NCBI GenBank assembly: GCA_013364255.1
Contig: CP054936.1
Coordinates: 62,001 to 126,000, forward strand
Source: Streptomyces seoulensis
Lineage (GTDB): Bacteria > Actinomycetota > Actinomycetes > Streptomycetales > Streptomycetaceae
Direction: 5' to 3'
Length of the DNA stretch: 64,000 nt
Numbering within the stretch: the first letter of the stretch is position 1; the number at the start of each line of letters is the position of its first letter. A program made the position numbers and the translations under genes. The notes beneath the pieces are model-generated. The model saw nothing but the letters and a program-made list of their open reading frames with translations. It was not told the DNA's origin and made no database searches. Below, one piece after another: positions 42,348 through 50,277 of the stretch.

Positions 42348-44018
42348 ATGATGTACGTCTACACGATGCGCAAGGCCCGCATGGCCCACGGCGACAAGGT
42401 CGTCCTTGACGATGTCACCCTCGCCCTTCGCCCCGGCGCCAAGATCGGCGTGGTCGGCCCGAACGGTATGGGCAAGTCCACCGTCCTGCGCGTCATGGCC
42501 GGTCTGGAACGGCCCACGGACGGTGACGCCTTCGCGGCGCCCGGCACCAGCGTGGGCATCCTGGAGCAGGAGCCACGGCTGGACGACGCGGCGACGGTGG
42601 CCGACAACGTCGAGCAGGGCGTTGTCGGGGTGCGCGGGTTGCTGCACCACTATGCGGAGGTCACCGCGCTCCTCGGGGATGCCGACGGCGAGGAGACGCG
42701 GCGCCTGCTCGATGAACTCGGCGGCCTGCAGGAGTCCCTCGACCACGCCGGCGCGTGGGACGTGGACGCCCGTCTGGAGCAGGCGATGGACGCCCTGCGC
42801 TGTCCTCCGCCCGACACGCCCGTGCGGGACCTGTCGGGCGGTGAGCGGCGCCGGGTGGCGCTGTGCCGGCTGCTGCTGTCCCAGCCCGATCTGCTGCTGC
42901 TGGACGAGCCCACCAACCACTTGGACGCCGAATCCGTGCAGTGGCTGGAACAGCATCTGGCCGCGTACCCGGGCACAGTCGTGGCCGTCACCCACGACCG
43001 GTACTTCCTGGACAACGTCGCCCAGTGGATCCTGGAGATCGACCGCGGCCACGCCTACCCCTACGAGGGCGACTACTCCACCTACCTGGCGACCAAGGCC
43101 GCCCGCCTGCGCGTGGAGGGCCGCAAGGACGCCAGGCGGGCCAAGCACCTGGCCGAGGAACTGGAGTGGGTGCGCTCCGGCGCCAAGGGACGGCAGAACA
43201 AGTCCAAGGCACGCCTGGCCCGGTACGAGGAGCTGGCCGCCGAGGCCGCCCGGACGCGGAAGCTGGATTTCGAGGAGATCCAGATCCCGCCCGGTCCACG
43301 CCTGGGCGGCCTGGTGCTGGAGGCCGCCGGTGTGATCAAGGGATACGGGGACCGGCTCCTGATGGAGAACCTGTCCTTCTCCCTGCCACGCGGCGGCATC
43401 GTCGGCGTCGTCGGTCCCAACGGCGTCGGCAAGACCACCCTCTTCCGCATGATCGTCGGCGAGGAGCAGCCGGACGCGGGCGCCCTGCGGCTCGGGGAGA
43501 CGGTGAAGATCTCGTACGTCGACCAGAACCGCGCCGGTCTTGATCCCGACAGGTCGGTGTGGGAGGTCGTCTCCGGCGGCTTGGATCATCTGCTCGTCGG
43601 TGATGCGGAGATGCCCTCGCGCGCCTATGTGGCGACATTCGGCTTCAAAGGCGCCGACCAGCAGAAACCTGTCGGCGTGCTGTCGGGCGGCGAGCGCAAC
43701 CGGTTGAACCTGGCCCTCACCCTCGAACAGGGCGGCAACCTTCTGCTTCTGGATGAGCCGACCAACGACCTGGACGTGGAAACGCTCGCGTCGCTGGAGA
43801 ACGCGCTGTTCGGGTTTCCCGGCTGCGCGGTGATCACCGCGCACGACCGGTGGTTCCTGGACCGGGTCGCCACCCACATCCTGGCGTGGGAAGGCGGTGC
43901 CGATTGGTTCTGGTTCGAAGGCGACTTCGCCGGCTACGAAGCGAACAAGCTCCAGCGGCTGGGGTCGGACGCCGCCCGCCCACACCGGATCACCCACCGC
44001 CGCCTGGTGCGCGGCTGA
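42348..44018 (+). CDS. ettA: EttA-like ABC-F ATPase
   Basis: This is a 556-residue soluble protein with two ATP-binding cassettes and no membrane segments. It is of the EttA type, which acts at the ribosome E site to gate translation with energy status. ATG 42348 follows GGAGG. Walker A motifs are GPNGMGKST (residues 37-45) and GPNGVGKTT, signature loops are LSGGERRRVAL and LSGGERNRLNL, and Walker B motifs are LLLLDEPTNHLD and LLLLDEPTNDLD. The linker between cassettes has the expected charged coil (KHLAEELEWVRSGAKGRQNK). The start (YTMRKARMAHGDKVVLDD) matches EttA. Met replaces Ala in the first Walker A, so a divergent second copy is possible. Confidence 0.9.
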   Translation: MMYVYTMRKARMAHGDKVVLDDVTLALRPGAKIGVVGPNGMGKSTVLRVMAGLERPTDGDAFAAPGTSVGILEQEPRLDDAATVADNVEQGVVGVRGLLHHYAEVTALLGDADGEETRRLLDELGGLQESLDHAGAWDVDARLEQAMDALRCPPPDTPVRDLSGGERRRVALCRLLLSQPDLLLLDEPTNHLDAESVQWLEQHLAAYPGTVVAVTHDRYFLDNVAQWILEIDRGHAYPYEGDYSTYLATKAARLRVEGRKDARRAKHLAEELEWVRSGAKGRQNKSKARLARYEELAAEAARTRKLDFEEIQIPPGPRLGGLVLEAAGVIKGYGDRLLMENLSFSLPRGGIVGVVGPNGVGKTTLFRMIVGEEQPDAGALRLGETVKISYVDQNRAGLDPDRSVWEVVSGGLDHLLVGDAEMPSRAYVATFGFKGADQQKPVGVLSGGERNRLNLALTLEQGGNLLLLDEPTNDLDVETLASLENALFGFPGCAVITAHDRWFLDRVATHILAWEGGADWFWFEGDFAGYEANKLQRLGSDAARPHRITHRRLVRG

Positions 44019-44047
44019 CCGTTTCGACCGCTGAGGATGTCGTTGCG

Positions 44048-44461
44048 ATGACCGATCTCGATCACGAGGCGGCGGCGGCCGTCAGCGCGGCCCAGCTCAC
44101 CGTCGTCAACGCCAAATGGCACATCTGCGAGGAGCAAGCCCTGCGGCGGCTGGCCGGTGTGTCCGGTCTGGCCTGCACCCCGCTCTTTCCCGGACACCTG
44201 GTCATCCAGGTCGTCGCCTGCGACGGAAGGCCGCTGGGCCGCATCCGCCGCCACCAAGAGGGCCGCACGGTGCGCTGGGTGGCGGTGCCCGCCGGCACCG
44301 CACAGGAGATCGGCGCCTGTCGCACCGCTCACCGCGCCGCCCGCGTTCTGGCTCGTCACCGTGGCTTGCGCTCCCTGCGGGTCACCGACAACCCCGCACC
44401 CGTCGAGACACCCTCCCGGGACGGTCTCCCGGCAGACCTACGCGGCGAACGCGGGACGTGA
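44048..44461 (+). CDS. Conserved hypothetical protein after ABC-F gene
   Basis: This is a 137-residue cytosolic protein starting at ATG 44048, 29 bp after the ABC-F stop, so co-transcription is likely. An N-terminal helix (DHEAAAAVSAAQLTVVNAKW) is followed by strands TPLFPGHLVIQVVACDGRPL and RTVRWVAVPAGTAQE, and a C-terminal Arg-rich helix (RAARVLARHRGLRSL). I do not recognise the family. The basic tail and the position suggest a possible RNA or ribosome link, which is inference. Confidence 0.55.
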   Translation: MTDLDHEAAAAVSAAQLTVVNAKWHICEEQALRRLAGVSGLACTPLFPGHLVIQVVACDGRPLGRIRRHQEGRTVRWVAVPAGTAQEIGACRTAHRAARVLARHRGLRSLRVTDNPAPVETPSRDGLPADLRGERGT

Positions 44462-44619
44462 ACAGAGTCGGCCGCCGACGGCTGAGCCACGGCAGCCGAC
44501 GAATATGTGACGCTCCGTCAGCCCACGGATCCTTGCTCCTCTCCATCGACCACGGCGCGGGACGGCTGTTCGCCGGTCGTCGCCGGTCCGGGAACGTGAA
44601 CAGCGGTGCGGGCCGGTGT

Positions 44620-44870
44620 GTGGAAGACCAGCCCGTACAGGTCGGCGTCGTAGCTGGTCGGTTCGGGCGCGCCCGCGACCGATCGGTGGGTGCGGCGGCC
44701 GTCGGGGGTGCGCTCGGCCCGGAGGAACACGGTGCCGACCCGGTGCGCGAGCGACGCGTACAGGCCGCGGGACAGTTCGTGGAGGTGGCCGACGCACACG
44801 GCCTTCACCCCCGCCTCGGTCAGGGCGCGCAGGATCTGCCGGCTGATCTCCGCGCCCTCCCGCTCGTCGG
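44620..44870 (-). pseudogene. MutS-like ATPase C-terminal fragment
   Basis: The minus strand encodes DEREGAEISRQILRALTEAG, VCVGHLHELSRGLY and FLRAERTPDGRRTHR, ending near YDADLYGLVF. This is the end of the ATPase domain of MutS-family proteins (the T/G-H-x-HEL switch and the following strands). The Walker A and Walker B parts are absent. It is a relic of a stand-alone MutS-like gene. Confidence 0.6.
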
Positions 44871-45185
44871 TAGCGGTGAGCCCCATCACCGGCTGAACAC
44901 AGTGCCCGTCGCCGGGCGCGCGTGCGTGGTGACGCGCGATCACGTCCGAGGTCCTTGACCGTGACCGTTTATGCCTGTTCACTCGTTCTCGGCGATGGAC
45001 CCCGCCTGGACCTATGGTCCGAACCGCCCGCCTGGGCTGATGGTTCCTGACAAGTGTCGGGAGCGCATGCCTCGGGAGGTGTCCAGGGTGACAGTGTCAT
45101 CGCCGCTCTCCGATCTCCACGTCGCACGCACACCGCCGCGTGGCCGGTTCGGCCCGCTCGCTCCCGGTCGGAATGGAGCGCCGCG

Positions 45186-45398
45186 ATGAACTGCTTCGAC
45201 TGTCGAGATCTGTCTCCCGCCGAGACGACGGCCGCTGTAGGGGTCTGCCGCGGTTGCGGCGCGGGCATCTGCTACCGGCACGCGCACTCCGGACCTCACC
45301 TGCTTCACCGGCTGGCGGGAACCGGCCTGGCGTCCAGACCGCGGGCAGCACGGCGACTGCTGTGCGGAACCTGCGCACAAGCGGAGCGCAGCGGATGA
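45186..45398 (+). CDS. DUF2180 family zinc-binding protein
   Basis: This is a 70-residue protein; ATG 45186 has GGAG seven bases upstream. Cysteine pairs CFDC, CRGCGAGIC and the terminal CGTC, with H33 (CYRHAHSGPHLLHR), form one or two zinc sites, as in the actinobacterial DUF2180 family. It is cytosolic, has no membrane segment, and is of unknown function. It is complete and isolated between relics. Confidence 0.8.
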   Translation: MNCFDCRDLSPAETTAAVGVCRGCGAGICYRHAHSGPHLLHRLAGTGLASRPRAARRLLCGTCAQAERSG

Positions 45399-45949
45399 CC
45401 GGACGAAGCCCGCTCCCCGCCGTGACCGGACGGATGCCCACGGCGGCTCCCGTGGCGCCCCGAATCCTGCCCTTCCTGCGGGTCCCTCCGAGGTGATCAC
45501 CCGCGTTCCTCGGGCGCAGCAAGGGCACGGCAGGGGGTGCGTCGACCAGCAGGACGGCGCACCCCCCGGCCAACAAGGCGGCAAGAGCGTCCCGGGAAGC
45601 CACACCGGCACCGCGGATCACAACGGCAGAGCCCGCGACGCCCGTCACCACGTTGCCGATGACAGCGCCGATGATGACGACGGCCGGCCCGGCCGCAACA
45701 GAGCGGCGAAGCCCAGGCCGCCGGAACATAGTCCGCCCGGCTCAGGATTTTTCAAGAGCATTCGACTCAGAAGCGCTCGACCGTCTCGCCGGCCCGTATT
45801 CGGTGATCTTCCAGCCGTGCTTCGACTTGGTCTCGCTTTACTCGGTCGCGCCAGGAGGCAGTGTTCTCGCTGGTGAGGCTGTGCGGCGGCGGGGCATGAC
45901 GTCGTCATGGCGAGGTGGATCACGACCTCGGAGCGGGCGGATACACTCG
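45399..45949. other. 551 bp without a convincing gene
   Basis: A minus-strand frame starting at 45729 is rich in small hydrophobic residues (VVIIGAVIGNVVTGVAGSAV), but it has no ribosome site and runs into the antisense of DUF2180. I treat it as chance. Nothing else seen. Confidence 0.35.
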
Positions 45950-46125
45950 CGTAGTCGCGCGCGAGACATCGCCACCGTCCACCCACGCCTTGCGGATGCC
46001 GGGGTGGTCAGCGGCGACCAGGTCCAGGAGCCAAGTGCCGGCGACGGAGTCCCGCACGCACGACGCGGTGACCGCAACGGCCGGCAGCGGACCGATGGTG
46101 TCGGTGACGATGGCGCTCCGAGCGT
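45950..46125 (-). mobile_element. IS5-family transposase fragment
   Basis: The minus strand reads IVTDTIGPLPAVAVTASCVR and WLLDLVAADHPGIRKAWVDG, the segment around the second catalytic Asp of IS5-type transposases. Homology ends abruptly at both sides. It is a third independent IS5 scrap in the window. Confidence 0.55.
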
Positions 46126-46181
46126 CGATCACACGGGCGGACGGCTCCGCGTCCCGCCCTCCTGCACCGGCCGGTGCCCGC

Positions 46182-47027
46182 TCACGAGGTGAGGGCCGCG
46201 GCGAGCTCGACCGGTCGGGCCGCGAACGGGCTGTGGCTGCCGGGCAGGGTGTGCACGGTGAACGGGTTGCCGGGGAAGGCCCGGTCGGCTTCCGCGATCA
46301 TCAGGTCCTGCGCGGCCGGTGCCAGCGCCCGGTCATCGGCGCAGCGCAGGAAAGTTCGCGGGATTCGTCCCCACCGTGCCGCGGTCAGGGTGACCGGAGC
46401 CGTCGGAATCGCCAGGGGCAGATCAGGGCTCAGTGCGGAGCGCCACCGGTCGAAGCGGTTCGGCGGGGTGTCGTGGTAGTGGGTCTCCCGCAGTTCGTCG
46501 AGGTAGGCGGGATCCGTTGAGAGCGGGTTGATCCGTACGGCGCCCAGGGCTTCGGGGTCGCCGAGGTTCAGGTTCCGGCCCAGCGCGGTGGCGTTCTCGG
46601 GTGAGCCCAGGTAGTCGAAGAAGCGCGGCCTGCCGCCCGGGACGAACGCGGACAGGTAGACGATCCTGTCCACCAGCTCGGGCGCCCGCTCCGCGGCCAG
46701 GGACGCGGGACCGCCGCCCGCGCTGTGCGCGACGAGCACGACAGTGCGATGGTGACGCACCTGGCGCAGGACGCTGAGTACTGCCTCGGCGCAGTCGTCC
46801 ATCGTCAGAGGGGCGAGCCGTGACCTCTCGGTCAGCAGGCCCGGCTGGCCGGGCAGCAGGTATCCGGTGGGCAGGGGTGCGTCGAAACCGTGCCCCGGCA
46901 GGTCGACGGCCACGCTCGCAGCGCCCAGTCCGGTCAGCGCGCGCTGCGTCGCCGCCCACTGTCCGGAGCTGTGCCAGGCACCGTGCACGAGAACGAAGAC
47001 GGTGTCGGTCGGAGATACGTTCTTCAT
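46182..47027 (-). CDS. Alpha/beta hydrolase
   Basis: This is a 281-residue alpha/beta hydrolase starting at ATG 47027 behind GGAG. VFVLVHGAWHSSGQWAATQR carries the oxyanion strand, VLVAHSAGGGPASLAAER the nucleophile elbow, and the late His is in LPGSHSPFAARP. The acid is in RCADDRALAP. It belongs to the salicylate-esterase-like (AB hydrolase) group, with unknown substrate. It is divergent from a LysR regulator across 118 bp, so it is the probable regulated gene. Confidence 0.88.
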   Translation of the reverse strand: MKNVSPTDTVFVLVHGAWHSSGQWAATQRALTGLGAASVAVDLPGHGFDAPLPTGYLLPGQPGLLTERSRLAPLTMDDCAEAVLSVLRQVRHHRTVVLVAHSAGGGPASLAAERAPELVDRIVYLSAFVPGGRPRFFDYLGSPENATALGRNLNLGDPEALGAVRINPLSTDPAYLDELRETHYHDTPPNRFDRWRSALSPDLPLAIPTAPVTLTAARWGRIPRTFLRCADDRALAPAAQDLMIAEADRAFPGNPFTVHTLPGSHSPFAARPVELAAALTS

Positions 47028-47145
47028 GGCTCCATTCCAGACAGGAACCACAGCGCCATCCATTCGTAGATCTGCTAAGTGGCATGGCGATATCTTTGAG
47101 GTCTTGTCGGCAGCTGAACGGGATCGATGGGATGGGGGCCGAGTC

Positions 47146-48078
47146 GTGGAAGCGCGACACCTGCGGTACGCGGTCGCTCTCGCCGAGCACGAACACTTCG
47201 GCCGGGCGGCCCGCGCGCTGGGCATCGCGCAGCCTCCGCTGTCCAAGCAGATCGCCGACCTGGAGCGCGAGGTCGGGGCCCGGCTGTTCGACCGCACACG
47301 TCAGGGGGTGTTCCCGACCGCAGCCGGTGAGGCGTTCCTCGCGCGGGCACGCCGGGCGCTCGACGAGATCGCGGCGGCCGCGGTCGACGCGGGCCGGGCC
47401 GCGCGCGGCGAGACGGGACGTCTGCGTCTCGGCTTCATCGCCTCGGCACTGCTCGACCCGCTGCCGGACGTCCTGAGCCGGTTCGGCCGTGAACGGCCCG
47501 ACGTGAGACTGGAACTGCACGAGATGGCGACCAGCCGCAGTAGCTCAGCTCTCGTCGCCGGGGAGCTGGACGTGGCCCTCACCCTCGGCCCGCCACGAGG
47601 CGCCGGAGCCGAGCGTCTCGTGTCCGTCCCGATCGGGCGCGACCACGTGATCGCCGTGGTGAGTACGGTGCACCCGTACGCGGGTCAGCATTCGGTGAGT
47701 GCCGACCAGTTGCGGCGACAGCAGCTGATCGTGTCGTCCGGCCGGGACGAGCCCGCTGTGGTCGCCGGACTGCGCACCCTGCTGGGCACGGACTCATCGG
47801 CTCTCGGTGGCGCGACCGTCGCGAGGGACGTGCACACGATCATCGGACTCGCCGCCTCGGGCGTGGGCGTCGGCCTGGGGCCGTCCCGTATGAGGGCCGT
47901 CCCGCGTGCGGGAGTGCGATTCTGTGAGGTGACCCCGCACACGCCCCTGCCCGATCTCGTCCTGTCCTTCGCGGCCCGCGACCACTCCCCGGTGCTGCGC
48001 GCGTTCCTCGGCACCATCCGGAAGAACTGCCCCCACGTCGGTGCCGCACTCGACGACCGCCTCCGGCCCCACGCTTGA
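47146..48078 (+). CDS. LysR-family transcriptional regulator
   Basis: This is a 310-residue regulator starting at GTG 47146, with G-rich sequence upstream. The helix-turn-helix is ARHLRYAVALAEHEHFGRAA and GIAQPPLSKQIADLEREVG. The effector domain begins at about residue 90 (GRLRLGFIASALLDPLPDVL). It is divergent from the alpha/beta hydrolase. The gap contains TTCGTAGATCTGCTAA, a weak T-N11-A candidate, but no strong dyad. Confidence 0.9.
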   Translation: MEARHLRYAVALAEHEHFGRAARALGIAQPPLSKQIADLEREVGARLFDRTRQGVFPTAAGEAFLARARRALDEIAAAAVDAGRAARGETGRLRLGFIASALLDPLPDVLSRFGRERPDVRLELHEMATSRSSSALVAGELDVALTLGPPRGAGAERLVSVPIGRDHVIAVVSTVHPYAGQHSVSADQLRRQQLIVSSGRDEPAVVAGLRTLLGTDSSALGGATVARDVHTIIGLAASGVGVGLGPSRMRAVPRAGVRFCEVTPHTPLPDLVLSFAARDHSPVLRAFLGTIRKNCPHVGAALDDRLRPHA

Positions 48079-48104
48079 TCCGGGCCTGTCCTGGTGGGCA
48101 GCGG

Positions 48105-48313
48105 CTCTTCCGAGGCGAAGTCCGCCACGTCCTTGACCGTGCCCGGCTTCGCCGCATAACGGAACGTCGAGCGGGCGAAACCGAGCGGCAGCACCTCCTC
48201 GGTCGACGCCCCCGAGTCGAGCAGCAGGTCACGACCCGTGATGCCGATGTCGAGGCGCCCGGCGCTGACGTAGAGGCGATGTCGCGGGGGTGGAGGTAGA
48301 AGAACTCCATCGC
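48105..48313 (-). pseudogene. hisG: Internal fragment of ATP phosphoribosyltransferase (hisG)
   Basis: The minus strand reads MEFFYLHPRDIAS, then in another frame VSAGRLDIGITGRDLLLDSG and EEVLPLGFARSTFRYAAKPG, a central stretch of HisG. The start, the rest of the catalytic domain and the regulatory domain are absent. The 5' edge is joined to a hypothetical gene. The organism must keep a functional hisG elsewhere, so this is probably a copied piece. Confidence 0.75.
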
Positions 48314-48954
48314 AGGCCCCACTCATCCAGGCCGGAGTAGATCAACGCGGTGCGGCCCCGCGGAAAGGAGAAGGCCTCGGTCTCCCCTGAATAGATCGCC
48401 ACAAGCGAGTCGGCTCCTCGCCACCAGGTGTCGGCCAGGCCCCTCACTTCGCGCACTGGCTCGTACCCGTCCAGCACGATGCCATCGACATCGTCGCCGG
48501 TCACCTTGACGATCTGCTTTGCGCACACGGACACGTGATGAGTCAGGGCGAGCGACTCCACCCAGCCCGCGACGGTGGCATGGAGGGGCACCCACCGACC
48601 TGCGTGAATGCCGAACTCACCGGACGGCCCGATCATGAATGAGTACGGGACGGCGGTCCGCTGCATCCCGGCTTCGAACCACCATCCATCGGAGGCCGAG
48701 CCCTCGGGCGAGTCCGCTTCGAGGTACCTGGGTCCGCCGTCATACTGCGGTGAGGGTGGCAGTACCAGGCCACCCCACTGCTCTTCATATGCCGCCATCC
48801 GGTCGATGACCGCCGCCGGGATGTCTCGCTCGAGCCACCACTGCCTGTGCTCCTCGATGGGCCGGATGTCGACCTTGACGCCGTGCGCGCAGACGAACGA
48901 CCGGGCTCGTTGGGTCAGGCCATCAGGCACATCGTGGAAGAGATTGAGATTCAC
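48229..48954 (-). CDS. Hypothetical protein with 3' end replaced by hisG-derived sequence
   Basis: The frame gives 241 residues from GTG 48954 (weak ribosome site). Residues 1-213 look like a real folded protein: DIRPIEEHRQWWLERDIPAA, GWWFEAGMQRTAVPYSFMIG and FSFPRGRTALIYSGLDEWGL. From about 48313 on, the same DNA encodes HisG in another frame, and this frame becomes a Ser/Thr/Arg-rich tail. The gene has thus lost its natural end. Family unknown; it may be non-functional. Confidence 0.5.
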   Translation of the reverse strand: MNLNLFHDVPDGLTQRARSFVCAHGVKVDIRPIEEHRQWWLERDIPAAVIDRMAAYEEQWGGLVLPPSPQYDGGPRYLEADSPEGSASDGWWFEAGMQRTAVPYSFMIGPSGEFGIHAGRWVPLHATVAGWVESLALTHHVSVCAKQIVKVTGDDVDGIVLDGYEPVREVRGLADTWWRGADSLVAIYSGETEAFSFPRGRTALIYSGLDEWGLRWSSSTSTPATSPLRQRRAPRHRHHGS

Positions 48955-49241
48955 CAGGCTGACGCTACCCAGTACCCGAGGGACCGCCGACCGTGGGCAG
49001 CTCTGCGCCCCCCCGGCGGCACGCGATCCCGTCGAGCTGAACCTCGGCCGGCCCGCCCGCCCTGTCCCGCACGTCTGAATTTCCGAGCCTACCGACACTC
49101 CTGGAGCACATCCGCTCCAAGGGCTTCGCGGAGCTGAAGGCGGCTGGGATGAACGGCATGCATCTCACCGACCAGGCCCTGCACCAGGGGTGGTTCACGG
49201 ACCGCGATGATGCGAGGGTTGTCGAAACCTGGGGAGGCGCG

Positions 49242-50045
49242 GTGGGTCTGGGGACGGTGGCGGTGACAGGCGCGGCGGGGAACATCGGTTCCGTGGTGCG
49301 TGAGGCGCTGCAGCGCGAGGCGGGGCGCTTGATCCTGCTCGACCGCGTGCCATTGCGGCCCGAAGCCGAGAACGAGGACGTCCGCACTGTCGACCTCCGG
49401 GACGCGGCCGCCGTGGAGGCCGCGCTCGCGGGGGCCGACCGCGTGGTTCACCTGGGCGGTGTGCCGGACGAAGCTCCTCTTCCGGACCTGCTCGAAGCCA
49501 ACGTGCTCGGCACCCACCACGTCCTGGAGGCGGCGCGGCGCACGGGAATCGAGCGGGTGGTGCTGGCCAGCAGCAACCGTGTGACCGGCTTCTACCCCAC
49601 GGGACATCTCACCGGTCCGCAGGAGCCGGTACGCCCCGATGGCCTGTACGGGGTGAGCAAGGCGGCCGTCGAGGCCCTCGGGCAGCTGTATGCCGATAAG
49701 TTCGGCCTGTCTGTGATCTGCCTGCGCATCGGCAGCTTCGAGCAAGCACCCACCGAGCCCCGGCATCTGGCGACCTGGCTGAGCCCACGCGACGCCGTCG
49801 GCTACATCCGGGCCGCACTGACCGCTCCGCCGTCCATTCGCTTCGCCACGGTGTACGCCGTCTCCGCCAATACCCGCCGCTTCTGGGAACTTCCCGACCC
49901 AGCGGTACTGGCCTACGTCCCCGTCGACGACGCCCAACTCCACGCCGAGGACATCCCGGGAACCGACCTTCCGGCCGACCCCGCCGCACCCCAGGCCGGC
50001 CCCTATGCCCTGCCCGAGTTCACCCTTGAGCACCTCAGGCCCTGA
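49242..50045 (+). CDS. NAD-dependent epimerase/dehydrogenase, uronate dehydrogenase-like
   Basis: This is a 267-residue extended-SDR-type protein. GTG 49242 is preferred because GGGGAGG lies just upstream and the cofactor motif follows (TVAVTGAAGNIGSVV). Catalytic residues are S111 (ASSNRVTGFYP), Y136 and K140 (LYGVSKAAVEAL). Length and motifs match uronate dehydrogenase, which oxidises glucuronate or galacturonate to the lactone. No uronate pathway genes are adjacent. An in-frame stretch upstream (PTLLEHIRSKGFAELKAAGM) has a protein-like composition and may be the end of a lost neighbour. Confidence 0.85.
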   Translation: MGLGTVAVTGAAGNIGSVVREALQREAGRLILLDRVPLRPEAENEDVRTVDLRDAAAVEAALAGADRVVHLGGVPDEAPLPDLLEANVLGTHHVLEAARRTGIERVVLASSNRVTGFYPTGHLTGPQEPVRPDGLYGVSKAAVEALGQLYADKFGLSVICLRIGSFEQAPTEPRHLATWLSPRDAVGYIRAALTAPPSIRFATVYAVSANTRRFWELPDPAVLAYVPVDDAQLHAEDIPGTDLPADPAAPQAGPYALPEFTLEHLRP

Positions 50046-50277
50046 CCCGCACACCCTCGACGTCGGTCAGGCTGCCGGCCCGGGCTCGGTCACTGTGAAC
50101 TGACGCCTCGCTCACCTCTGTTGACAACCGGCTCAACACCCCACTCCCACCTGCGCGTTCGCCGTGCGCCCCGGCGCACTCTGTGAACGTCGTGGAACGT
50201 CCACCAAGCAGGCCGAATCCGGCCCGCGGGTCACTACCTTGGCGCGGTGTTTCCCCATCCCCACCCTTGGAGGCATC

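Noticed and set aside
41631..43997. 788-codon minus-strand open frame antisense to TetR and ABC-F
   Set aside because: Long antisense frames are expected at this GC content. It has no motifs and the plus strand carries two clear genes.
45097..45729. Membrane-like minus-strand open frame
   Set aside because: The hydrophobic start has no ribosome site and the frame runs through the antisense of DUF2180.
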